Assembly: GCF_030272615.1 (NCBI RefSeq)
Contig: NC_081410.1
Span: 503,242,942 to 503,306,941, forward strand
DNA: 64,000 nt
DNA from: Cryptomeria japonica
Lineage: Eukaryota; Streptophyta; Pinopsida; Cupressales; Cupressaceae
Direction of reading: 5' to 3'
Positions 36,514 to 47,138 of the stretch are shown piece after piece; the first letter of the stretch is position 1; each line of letters opens with the position of its first letter. A model generated the notes under the pieces. That model was not told the DNA's origin. It did not search any database and saw only the letters and a list, made by a program, of their open reading frames with translations. A program made the position numbers and the translations under genes.

Positions 36514-37985
36514 TGTAGACATCTAAAACTGGTCAACGCTTGCGGAGTCATATTTTAACATTTGCGCATTGCCTTATTTTAGGGTTTTTGCGTCGCATTA
36601 ACATTTCTCCTATGTTACGCACTTGGTCTTTATCATTTGCGAGCATCGAGTCCTTCTTCTACATTCTTCATTTGTCTCACTTTCGAATTTGGTCTTGTCG
36701 ATAACAATCTTTAGTCATGATTTTGATCGATCTTATCCTGTCGCATCAATGTGCATGCTCATTTGTCATATTTTGACATCGTCAATTCGATTTCATTTTG
36801 GACATTGTCAATCCTAATTAGGGTTTTGTCCTCTTTTCAATCTTATCTTCATGCGATTGATTTGTCATCGATCATTGTCATTTTCAATCTTGTCATCTTG
36901 CGATCAATTTGTCATCGATCGTTGACATTTTCAATCTTGTCATTTTGTGATCGATTTGTCATCGATCGTTGTCATTTTCAATCTTGCGATCGATTTGTTA
37001 TCAATTGTCGTCCTTCTCAATCATGTCAATTTGGATCAATTAGTCATTGTTCCTCATCAATTGGTGCATTTATCAATCAAATCACTTATCAGCATTGGTC
37101 CTTTGTCAGTCAAAATCATGATCAAATCGAATCGATATCAATTATCTTTCATCAAGACCTAATTGTCATCCTTGCATTTCTAATTCATCTTCTAGGGTTT
37201 CATGATTTGTTCATTTAACCTTGTTGGTCATTTTCCCTCTAAGGATTAATAATTTGTTTATTTATCCTAAGTCTTCTTGTCACAATTAAATGTTTATTTA
37301 ATTGGCTAACTAATTCCTCCCTCTTTGTGAATTAATTAATAAATGAAAAATTGTTAATTAATTCACTTAATTCCTAATTTCCTCATTTTTTAATTTCCTA
37401 ATTTCTAATTCATCTAATTTCAATTTTCTCCTATATTTCTCCTAATTTCATGGGAATGACATAGCAAATTTGTCATAATTTGTCATAATTAACAATCAAT
37501 CAATTTTGACATAGTAATTTGTCATAATTGACAATCAATCAATCTTGCATATAGAAAGTGTCAATTTGTCATAATTTGTCATAATTGTCATTCTTGATTT
37601 GAAATTTCCTTTCAAATCTCTTCATTCTAATCTTGTCATTTCTCCAATTTATCTATAAATTGGATGAATTTCTTCAATCAAGGCCCCTGGTCAAATCAAT
37701 CACGCTTCTAGTATTCTTGCGCTATCATCTTGTCTACTTGCTTTCACATCATGCTTATGCACTAGTAGGTGAGATCCACAAACAAAGTTATTTGAAGGAG
37801 AAAGAAGGACAATGGAGCCACATGATAGAGACATCTGCATTTGGTTTGCTTAGTTTTCAATCTTGAATGTCTTGTTTTCATGTTTTCATTGAGTGTAATT
37901 AGGATTGGTCATTGCAATTGAGTTTTTGTGATTGAGCTAGACCAATTTCCTATTTGCTTTGATGATTTCCGAATTCCTATCTACA
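36514..37985 (+). repeat. Element D 3' LTR (1472 bp)
   Basis: It starts TGTAGACATC after the polypurine tract and ends TATCTACA before AGTAT. It has a single copy of the 209 bp segment and four units of the GCGATCGATTTGTCAT array. TATAAAT is at 37654-37660. Confidence 0.9.
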
Positions 37986-37990
37986 AGTAT

Positions 37991-40012
37991 AATTGTATGA
38001 GACTTTTGTGTAGTTAGTTGTATTATCTTGCATTCTTGATGTAGTAGCCTTCCCTTTGTCATGTTTAACAAATGGATCCTTAAAGATTGTGTGATTCGTG
38101 TTTGCTGAGGTTTTATCGGTATCAATAGTGATGTCACCTTGATCAATCATATCATGGACCAAGTTTTTGAACTTATAGCAACTCGCCATTTTCTGACCTT
38201 AAGTACAATGATAATCACATAAATCATTATCATTCCACCATGTAGGTTTGAAAGGACCTGGTTCATATACTCTTATTTCCAGCAAATTGATCATGTTTGT
38301 CTGTATTAACATTTTTAGCGCTGATTCAATAGGTTCCCCTAGAGGTGTGTAATTTCTTCTTGAAGAATTTACCCTTGGATATTTTGTGTTCATATTTTGT
38401 GCAACGTTCACATTTTTTGAGACAGTGTTATTCTCCGTATGTGGATTTAATGATTGGCTTGTGCCTTGTAGAGATAAAATCGGTTGAGTTCTATTCACCT
38501 TACGGGCTTTTACAACACCATCGTTGGTCACATTTTTGTTTTTCGACCAAAATTTGGATTTATCATTGTTGTTGTTGTTTCCATGCTTAATGAGACCTTG
38601 TTCCACTAGTCCTTTCTCACACTTTATAGCTTTTTCAGTGATTTGTTTAAATGTGGTCAAACATTGCATTTGTATTGGGTACTTGATCTTAGGGATTAAG
38701 TTTTATGTGAACATATCCACTTGCTCTGTTTCTGGAATAATAGTCTTGCACCTCCTATAGAGAGCTCTCCATTGTTGTATGAAGGATGCAAATGTTTTAT
38801 TCTCATATTGTTTCACGGTGCACAAGTCCATCAAAGTGACTGGGGTTTCAATGTTATCTGAAAAAATTACAATAAAGTGTTCAACTAATTCTCCCCATGA
38901 TGTGATAGTTGGTGGTAAATGTGAAAACCACTCTAAGGCTGGGCCTCCTAGACTTTTAGGAAACAGCCTCATTAGGTAGGTGTCTTATGTTGCAACCTCT
39001 ATGCATGTCGTTAAAACTCTCTGATGTGGTCTCTAGGATCACCTTTCCCTCGATATTTGTCAAATTTTAGCATTTCAAAATATGGTGGGAAAGGCGGCAT
39101 GTATAATGTGTGATCAAAAGGATAAGGACATAAGTCCTACATTGTGTAGCTCTTTTTATCGTTATCAGTTTGCATAGTCATCACATGTTGTTGCAAATTA
39201 TGTAATTGTTGTGACAGAATATCTATTTGGGTCAAAGGTACACTTTGTGCCTGTGTATGTCCCACAAAAGGATTTGTGGTAGCATAACTAGGGGGTTGTT
39301 GGAAGGTCCCATGATTATAATTTTGTGTGTTGTACATTCCACTAGGTACCATGAAATAAGTGATATGTGAACCCATGTTTGGCTAGGTTGTACTTGTTGT
39401 ATTGGCAAGACCTAGATTTGCATTTTAATGACTATATGTTGATCCTATAGAATAGGAAACTGGAGGTTGGGTTGCACTTGTTGTATGAGGAATCTGTGTT
39501 TGAACAAGTGTTGAGACACTTGATATTATCGGTATGGTCTATGTTGGTGGGCTAACATTTATTATTGAAGATGATGCACTCGATTGAGAGTTCACATTTG
39601 AACTGACATTTTTTTGTATAGGTGCATTCTAAGGAAAACTAGAGGTCGTTGTTTGCATTTGTGTCATATGTGGTATTTGATTGTTTTATTGACCTAGAGT
39701 ATTTCCTAGTGGTAAGATTTTTGTGACATCAAAATATTCAGGTAATTTCGCCCTATTTTGTAATAACAACGAGAGATATTTGTCCCTATCACTATGTATA
39801 AGTGCATCTAAGATCATAAGGACATGTGGGTCTTGTTGAGTTGATTCAATCTCTTCTCGTGTTAAATGTTGTTGTAGTTCATGTATTGTGGGCATTTCCT
39901 AAGAATTTGACTGTTGAATAGTTGATATGTCCATATTCCAAGTTGGGTTTACAAACTAGTCATTGTTTGGGTCCATTATACCTTTTGCCTTTTGTGACCT
40001 TGTGATGAGCAT
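37991..40012 (-). pseudogene. gag: Element C gag
   Basis: The start ATG at 40012 gives MLITRSQKAKGIMDPNND, parallel to the gag starts of A and D. The N-terminal third is Gln/Ser/Thr-rich. The capsid part has DLCPYPFDHTLYMPPFPPYF near 39110-39050, GGPALEWFSHLPPTITSWGE near 38900-38955, LMDLCTVKQYENKTFASFIQ, and an Asn run (HGNNNNNDKSKF). A knuckle WWNDNDLCDYHCT, stop, GQKMASC follows near 38180-38240. Element D sits after SYNYT at 37990, so gag is cut from the protease. Stops at about 39690, 39130, 38700 and 38200 and one frameshift near 38980 interrupt it. Confidence 0.82.
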
Positions 40013-40115
40013 TTAAGACTTCTATATGAGGGTGATTTTAGAACTTTATGCAGGATGTCAACTAATGCTAGACTCTAGACCTAAGTATGGGATAGGAAAG
40101 ACCAGACTAGACTCT

Positions 40116-40397
40116 CTATTGAGGATTTTGAGGTGAGACCTGTTGAGTATTTTGATATTTTTGCAATGCAAGTTTTTCAAGTTCTTCTCTTAGACATTCT
40201 ACAACAATTTCTCTATCAACCCTACGGCCAATTTTATACTCGATGTTTATCTCATACTTGACTTCTATATACTGGGGTGCATTTCTCCTTGATTCCCAGG
40301 CTAATTTAGCTAGACCATCAATAATTTCTCGCTAACCGCCGTTTGGCACTAGATTAGGTTGCTTGAAGGGGAGCAAACCATCACCTAGGAGACCCAT
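40116..40397 (-). pseudogene. Element C small ORF upstream of gag (94 codons)
   Basis: It starts with ATG at 40397 (MGLLGDGLLPFKQPNL), has one TAG at codon 22, and continues REIIDGLAKLAWESRRNAPQ, then IEVKYEINIEYKIGRRVDRE and VVECLREELEKLALQK, to a TAG at 40116. After codon 22 the reading is open and looks coding, with charged helical segments. It lies about 100 bp before the gag ATG at 40012. Some Ogre elements carry an ORF before gag, which could be its counterpart, but I recognise no domain. Confidence 0.5.
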
Positions 40398-40918
40398 TAA
40401 GACGCATGCTATGACTTTGTAGGATGATTATGCAAATGATGATGGACTAAGATAGATGTATATGAGGCCTAGAAAAGGACTTTAATAAGGATGATAATTA
40501 GGATGTGAATGAAGACTATGCAAGGACTATGGACGATAATAAGGACATAAATGAGAACTATGCAAGGACTACCTATGGTCACAAGTGTGTAAACTTTTTG
40601 AGTTTTGATGTTTCAAAAATGGACTTTGTTTTTCAGTAATTCCATGTGTAGGACAAGTTTTGTGGTTTTCCAAGTTTGAGAACAATTGTTTGGAGGTAGA
40701 TATAGCCGACTGAAGTGGTTTTCAAACAATCTCAGAGAATTCAGAGATGCGTAGGATAGGGTTTGAAATAGCCCAAATAACTGACTCAATACTGGTCTGA
40801 TACAATGATACATAAAAAGACACAAAAGACAATCTTAGGCTGGAAATTAGATGCCATTCAATGAGGCCCCCACAACAAAACACTGAAACAAGATGGATAG
40901 ATAGAGAGTCTGGCAGCA

Positions 40919-40960
40919 ATGGCTCCACTCCATGACACACACTTCTCGGACATGCCAGTT
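40919..40960 (-). promoter_or_regulatory. Conserved leader block, element C copy
   Basis: On the minus strand it contains GAGAAGTGTGTGTCATGG and then AGTGGAGCC. D has GCGAAGTGAGTGTCATGG and then AGGGGAGCC. The block is about 0.9 kb before the gag ATG, as in A and D. Confidence 0.6.
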
Positions 40961-41019
40961 TGTCTTACCCCGAAGATCCAAAGATCTTATCATCGAGGGA
41001 TTTCTATCTTATAATGCAA

Positions 41020-41510
41020 GGTACATGAGGGGTATCTATGGGATATGATCTGCACTCCCGGAATCACTAAATGTAGGATTTTGGGCCACTAAGTTATTTC
41101 TTATTGTAAAATTTTGAGGGATCCCGATCCAACAACGGATTCTCAGAGCAAGCCACTTAAGACTTTAGTTGATCTTATCGGTCCAAGGAAGGCCCCCACA
41201 TATGTTGAATTCACTCAACAATCTAGCCGCCTGACCAATATGTTTATATAGCGGCTTGAAAAACCCGCTTGAGAGTACACTGGGAGAGATGATATCCCCA
41301 ACACATCCCAATTTGAAGTACCTCTGTGGGGTGATGAAATCCCTAGTCAAAGATACCCCTCAATACTTGAAATAAAATAAAATTGGGCATTGTTGTCACC
41401 TTCTCCCTTTCTAACTTGACCCCAAAGGTAGGTGGAAAGGTATTAATGCAATAGTAGGTCCACCCCAAACATGATAAAATTTATTTCCTTTTAAGAAAAT
41501 CAAATATGAG
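41020..41510 (-). other. Element C leader between its conserved block and transposon F
   Basis: No ORF or repeat was recognised. On the minus strand it runs from the right-hand leader, across the F insertion, toward the conserved block at 40919-40960. Confidence 0.5.
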
Positions 41511-41565
41511 TTAAGGGTAAGTGCACAAAGATGGTGGTAAAAAAGGGGGGTATAAGTGGACACTT
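41511..41565 (+). repeat. Transposon F left terminal inverted repeat
   Basis: Positions 41521-41538 read GTGCACAAAGATGGTGGT, identical in inverted orientation to the right end. The outer TTAAGGG also matches. The inner part matches again at AGTGGACAC after an 8-base length difference. Confidence 0.8.
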
Positions 41566-42379
41566 TTTTTCTAAAATCAGGTGAACCTAAACTTAGAGGC
41601 AAAATTTGAAAGTCATCCACTCAAGACATGAAGATAATCAAAGAACAAATATTGTAGTACTCTGAATCTAGTTTCCAAACTACTAAACTTTTTCAAAATT
41701 AGATAAGATTAAGGGGGTCAAATCCTTCACGCACGAAAAACTAACCCTATTTTTTTCTGAAAACATAACATAGTGTCTGACGTGCGCATCAAAAAAGTCA
41801 TAGTTAGATTTAGTATTTTGACAAATCCTTTGGCAGAAAGATAGTTAAGAGTGAGCACTAGAAGATGTGTATTTGTTTGTAATTTTTTTTTGAGTATTTT
41901 TGTTTTTATGATTTTTCCAATCGAGCACATCCTGAAAAATTTGGTACCTGTTTGTGCGTGAAGCATAAGTTGCACTAAACAAATCGAAAATACAATTTTA
42001 TTTTTTTAAAATTGTAAAGAATCAAGCTCACTACGATAATATATAAAGTTTTTTAAATTTGGATATGTATATAAAAAGTTATTCAAAAAATGGTGCACCT
42101 ATGTCTGTGAGAACTATGGAGACACTAGTAAAAGAAATTCAATAATAATATGTTATTGTTGTTCAAATTGAAAAAAATTATATGGTTAGAAATCTTAGAA
42201 GATGGGTGAAAATATGGTGGCAATTTTAGAAATACCCACTTTATGAAGTGTAAACCTAATGATGACAAATTTGATAAACCAAGTTGATAAAATAAAACAC
42301 ATCAAAAATGAGAGAAATGGAGGGAAATCAAACTTCCAATCCGTAGCTTTGTCATCCAGACCTATTTCCAAGCCTAAAA

Positions 42380-42646
42380 ATTCAAAAGCGCGTATGGGGT
42401 ACTTATGGTTTAAAAAGCACGTATTTGCATGTTTCCCATTAAACAACGTGTATGCGCTATTGTATAATATTATATTCTATGTATAATATGTGTATATTCA
42501 TATAATATATGTAATATATAATATGTGTATATTCATATAATATATGTATAATATGACATTGTATATATAATATGTTTATATACATATAATATATTAAACA
42601 TATATACACATGTAAGTGTATCGTCTCTCCCTCTCAAACGCATACA

Positions 42647-42715
<69 letters not shown>

Positions 42716-42943
42716 CTTCTCCCTTCCTCCATACCCCATCCCTCTTTCTCTTCTTCTATAGAAGTAAGTGAATTTATTTCTTATCTGCAACTTCCTCTTT
42801 GATTTTTATCATGTATTCTCTCCCTCCCTCTACCTCTCCCTTCCCCCCATGTTCTCTCCCTCACTCCCTCTCTCTCCCTCTCCCCTCTCCTCTCCCTCTC
42901 TCCCTCTCTCTCCCTCTCCCCTCTCCCCTCCCTCTCTCTCCCC

Positions 42944-43022
<79 letters not shown>

Positions 43023-43510
43023 CTCTCCCTTCCCCCCATGTTCTCTCCTCCTCTCCCTCTCTCTCCCTCTCCCCTCTCCTCTCCCTCTCTCTCCCTCTCC
43101 CCTCTCCTCTCCCTCTCTCCCCCTCTCTCTCCCTCTCCCGTCTCCCGTCTCCTCTCTCTCTCTCTCTCCCTCTCCCACCCCCCCTCTTCTCTCTCTCCCT
43201 CTCCCACCCCCCTCTTCTTCTCTCTCTCTCTCCCTCTCTCCCTCTCTCTCCCTCTCCCCTCTCCTCTCCCTCTCTCTCCCTTCCCCCCCTCTTCTCTCCC
43301 TCTCTCCCTCTCCCTTCCTCCATACCCCTTCCATAACTTTTTTAATGCTTAGTATAGCGTATGCGGTACTTATTACTCATAAGCGGTACTATTCCCATTA
43401 GTAGCGCATACGTGCTACTTATTAGCCGAGAATACCGTTGGGCTTGCCAATATTTTATGGCCTAGCAGCATGTATGCGGTTATCAATGTAGCACGTACAT
43501 GGTTTAGAGA
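42380..43510. repeat. Transposon F left subterminal region: palindromic words and CT-rich tract
   Basis: Short words close to AGCGCGTAYGCGCTA occur near 42389, 42449, 43355, 43400, 43466 and 43490. The palindrome consensus is AGCGCGTACGCGCT. Between them lie an AT-rich stretch with ATAATATGTGTATATTCAT repeats (42465-42605) and a polypyrimidine tract (42618-43330), which includes two pure (CT)n runs near 42652-42713 and 42952-43020. Confidence 0.7.
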
Positions 43511-43842
43511 CATAGTTTTAGTTGCCCAAGAGCCTCAACGGCCTCAAAAGAAGTTTTTGAGGTTGTTAAAGGCCCCACTTGAACCGTGTCTGTACTTCTA
43601 TCACTGTTGTATACATAAAAGTAAGTGAATTTTTTGTTTTTTGCATGATTTCAAATGATTGAATTGTTGTTTTTATTAGTTTTTTGTTTTTGCATGGTTT
43701 CAAATGATTAAATTGTGATTGTTTAATAGTTTTATTCCAAAAAATAGTGATAAGATGCATACTTATGGTTATTTATTTATTTTTGAACTTTTCTTTACAT
43801 ATATATGTGATATGATTCTATTTAGGTCAACCGATCTCAACC

Positions 43843-44536
43843 ATGGGAAAGAACAAGTGAGGAACGATGGAAAAATGAGAGGCTCGAAAGGAAAGACAAA
43901 GGCAGCATATGAAGAAATTGCGTGACATAAGAGAAATGGGAGAAGAAGGTATGTCAACCTCAACATCTCAATTCGATTTACCAAACGAATATAATGCACC
44001 TAATGCTATTGAAGAAGAAACATTTGATAATTTACCGTTTGAACCTAATGCAACTGAAGAAGATACCGCATTGAATAATCAATTAAATGATGAACATATT
44101 ACACCTTCTCTACTTGATGAATTGAATGTACATAATGCACTGATGTTAACACCTCCTAGAATCATTCATAGGAAACCAAAGTATCTAATTGACATTGATG
44201 AGAATATATTGAAGTCAATGCCCAATAAAATGAATGAACGAACTTGTAGGAGAATGGTTAAATGAATATGGCAAAACTATTTTAAAAACTTAAATCAAAC
44301 TGCAAGATGTCAATTAATTGTTCAAATGATTTAAATTTTGAATTTTAGAGAGACGATGAAAATTCTAGGCCTAAGATCATCTGAAAGTAACAGTGGAAGA
44401 ACTATTGTCAGAAATCTATTTGATGCATATGAATCTATTGGTTCAAAATCATGTAGTAAAGATTCTAATGCTACTCGATGTGTCATTACATCAACCATAA
44501 TGAGCAAGAAAATTAAAAAAAAGATCATTTGATAAG
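43843..44536 (+). pseudogene. Transposon F left gene, unrecognised basic/acidic protein
   Basis: The ATG at 43843 follows a TTTAG that could be a splice acceptor. The N-terminus is basic (MGKNK, stop, GTMEK, stop, EARKERQRQHMKKLRDIREMG); both stops are TGA where CGA (Arg) would fit. An acidic stretch with many Glu and Asn follows, then TPPRIIHRKPKYLIDIDEN, to a stop at 44265. A second block at 44349-44536 after TTTTAG encodes RETMKILGLRSSESNSGRTI and ends basic (KKIKKKII). The second block is probably a further exon. The start resembles a DNA-binding N-terminus, but no catalytic domain is visible. It may be the remnant of the transposase gene; that is inference. Confidence 0.5.
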
Positions 44537-44569
44537 CAAAACAAGTACATATGTACATGCCAAATTTGT

Positions 44570-44740
44570 ACATATGTACATGCCAAATTTTGTATATTAA
44601 AATGGCGATGAGTTGAATCACACATATTGTAATGCCAAATTTTGTATAAAAGCCCATGAGATGATTTGTATATTAAAATGGCGATGAGCTGAATCGCATA
44701 TATTGTAATGCCAAATTTTGTATAAAAGCCCATGAGATTA
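44570..44740. repeat. Duplicated 80-90 bp segment in transposon F
   Basis: The phrase TATATTAAAATGGCGATGAG followed by TGAATC and ATATTGTAATGCCAAATTTT occurs twice in tandem, starting near 44593 and 44670. A 22-bp GTACATATGTACATGCC word is also doubled at 44547-44585. Confidence 0.75.
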
Positions 44741-45043
44741 TTTGTAAGACATTTTTTTGTATAATCTAATAGCCAAGAGCTAATTTGACCATATTTAGAG
44801 GCAAATTTTTGAATAATATGTGACAATGTTTTGTGACTATTTTGTGTGTCAATGTTTTGTGACTATGTTTTGAGTATATGTGATGTGTCCCTGGTCAATC
44901 ATGAGCATTCTTGATTCTTGTATAATCATGGATAATTATTTGAGTCATTATCGGGTCATAGGGGTGATAGATTGAGACTAGATACAATTTGAGCAAAAAT
45001 TGTCATTGTTGTCAAAAAAGTTGTCAAGCAACTTCTACATTGC

Positions 45044-46606
45044 ATCGGTAGGGTATGACTCTTGATGTTTTGGTGCTTTGGGATGCATGACAAGGGCATG
45101 CCTAGCATAAACATGCCCACCCAGATGCGCTTACGATGTCAGTTTGTGCACACGAGGAATAGAATCAATTCTAGCCAATCTTGCAACTTTTCCTTGCAAG
45201 CAATTGATAGTTTTTTGAGCAGGCGAAAAAATGCTACTAATTGAAAATGGCTTCAATTCGTCAAAAACTGAGATAGGCCATTGTAGAGGAGCCTCACGTG
45301 ACCCCATGGGATTAAACAGATCAATTGTATGTGTCGTGGATTGGAAAAAATAGTCTGTCAAATTTTGACAATTTTTTGGACTTAGGGCACTTGAGAGATC
45401 TCACCGGTAGGGTATGACTCTCGATGTTCTGGTGCTTTGGGATGCATGACAGGGGCATGCCTAGTGTAAGCATGCCCACTTGGATGTGCTTGCGATGTCA
45501 GTCTGTGTACACGAGGAATAGAATCAATTCTAGCCAATCTTGCAACTTTTCCTTGCAAGCAACCGATAGTTTTTTGAGCAGGCAAAAAAAATGCTACTAA
45601 TTCAAAATGGCTTCGAGTCATTGAAAATCAAGATAGGCCATTGTAGAGGAGCCTCACATGACCCCATGGGATCAAACAGATTGACCATATGTGTCGTGGA
45701 TTGGAAGAAACAGTCCGTCAGTTTTTGATAATTTTTTGGACTCAGGGCACTTGAGAGATCTCACCGGTAGGGTATGACTCTCGACATTCTGGTGCTTTGG
45801 GATGCATGAAAGGGGAATGCCTAGTGTAAACATGCCCACCTAGACATGCTCACGACATCGGTTTGTGCACACGAGGAACAAAATCAATTCTAGCCAATCT
45901 TGCAACTTTTCCTTGCAAGCAACTGACGATTTTTTGAGCACGCAAAAAAATGCTACTAATTGAAAATGGCTTCAAGTCATTGAAAACTGAGATATTCCAT
46001 TGTAGAGGAGCCTCACGCAACCCTATGGGATCAAACAGATCGACCGTATGTGTCATGGATTGGAAGAAACAGTCCGTCAAATTTTGACAATTTTTTGGAC
46101 TCAGGGAACTTGAGAGATCTCACCGGTAGGGTATGACTCTTGACGTTTTGGTAATTTGGGATGCATGACAGGGGTATGCCTAGCATAAACATGCCCACCC
46201 AAATGCACTCGCGATGTCGGTTTGTGCACACAAGGAATAGAATCAATTCTAGCCAATCTTGCAACTTTTCCTTGCAAGCAACTGATGGTTTTTTGAGCAG
46301 GTGAAAAAATGCTACTTATTGAAAATGGCTTCAAGTTGTCAAAAATAAAGATAGGCCATTATAGAGGACCCTCACGTGACCCCACAGGATCAAACAGATT
46401 GACCGTATGTGCTGTGGATTGGAAGAAACAGTCCGTCAAATTTTTACAATTTTTTGGACTCAGGGTACTTGAGAGATCTCATCGGTAGGGTATGACTCTC
46501 AATGTTCTGGTTCTTTGGGATGCATGATAGGGGCATGCCTAGCATAAACTTGCCCACCTAGACGTGTTCGCGATGTCAGTTTGTGCACACGAGGAACAAA
46601 ATTTGA
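45044..46606. repeat. 359 bp tandem array in transposon F, 4.3 copies
   Basis: The marker GGGTATGACT starts at 45051, 45410, 45770, 46129 and 46488, giving periods of 359, 360, 359 and 359. Each unit contains TTGCAACTTTTCCTTGCAAG and CAATCTTGCAACTTTTCC. On the minus strand each unit keeps an open stretch of about 75 codons, but 359 is not a multiple of three and no start is conserved, so I do not call it coding. The array lies between the two convergent genes. Confidence 0.9.
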
Positions 46607-47138
46607 CCATTGTGAGCATGAGGGTGCTCTCGCACCAAACACATTGTTGTTTAAATTCATATTGTCGATTTTTTTGTTTATATTCATATTGTTAATTACA
46701 TATGCAAATATTCATTTAAATTTATATAAGGGCAGCCACCAAATACAATGAATACACAATAATGAACTAAATACAAGGACTTTTGTAGGGTTAATTCAAC
46801 ATTTTAGAAATTTTATCAAATCATATTCCATGATTGCAATGCTTTATATCATATATTTTTGTTGTTTATATTCATATTGTTGATTACATATGCAAATATT
46901 CATTAAATTTATAAAAGGACAACCACAAAATACAACGAATACAAAATAATGAACTCATTAAACATTTATTGGATCGAATATTGATATTTATATATATAAA
47001 AAAAGGCATGTATGCCAAGTCAATACAAGTATTACAAAAATGTGGCATATGCCATGTCCAAATCGATATACAATAAAAAATGTAGAATATATCTACATGT
47101 ATTGGTCATTCTATTACCAAAACTAACACTATATGATC
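46607..47138. repeat. Spacer with a 188 bp direct duplication
   Basis: TTTATATTCATATTGTT followed by ACATATGCAAATATTCATT and AATACAATGAATACA occurs at 46677-46790 and again at 46865-46965, 188 bp apart. No gene was seen. It lies downstream of the right-hand gene's stop. Confidence 0.7.

Larger units (their letters stand above)
21150..37985 (+). mobile_element. Element D: complete 16.8 kb Tat retrotransposon, youngest insertion
   Basis: LTRs at 21150-22875 and 36514-37985 begin TGTAGACATCTAAAAC and end TATCTACA. The target duplication AGTAT is perfect (21145-21149 and 37986-37990). Gag of C reads across the empty site (SYNYT then IHAISLG). The order is LTR, primer site, leader, gag, protease, G-patch linker, RT, RNase H, archaeal-type RNase H, integrase, 3' array, antisense PMD gene and polypurine tract. 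Pol from about 26366 to 33015 stays in one frame, interrupted by stops but almost no indels, so D is the best-preserved copy. Confidence 0.92.

Noticed and set aside
42768-43401. Long open frames of Ser/Pro/Leu and Arg/Glu in the CT-rich tract, up to 200 codons
   Set aside because: They are products of a CT/GA microsatellite that is open in several frames on both strands.
45131-46334. Repeated 76-79 codon open stretches on the minus strand of the 359 bp array
   Set aside because: The period is not a multiple of three, the starts are not conserved, and no known domain is present.
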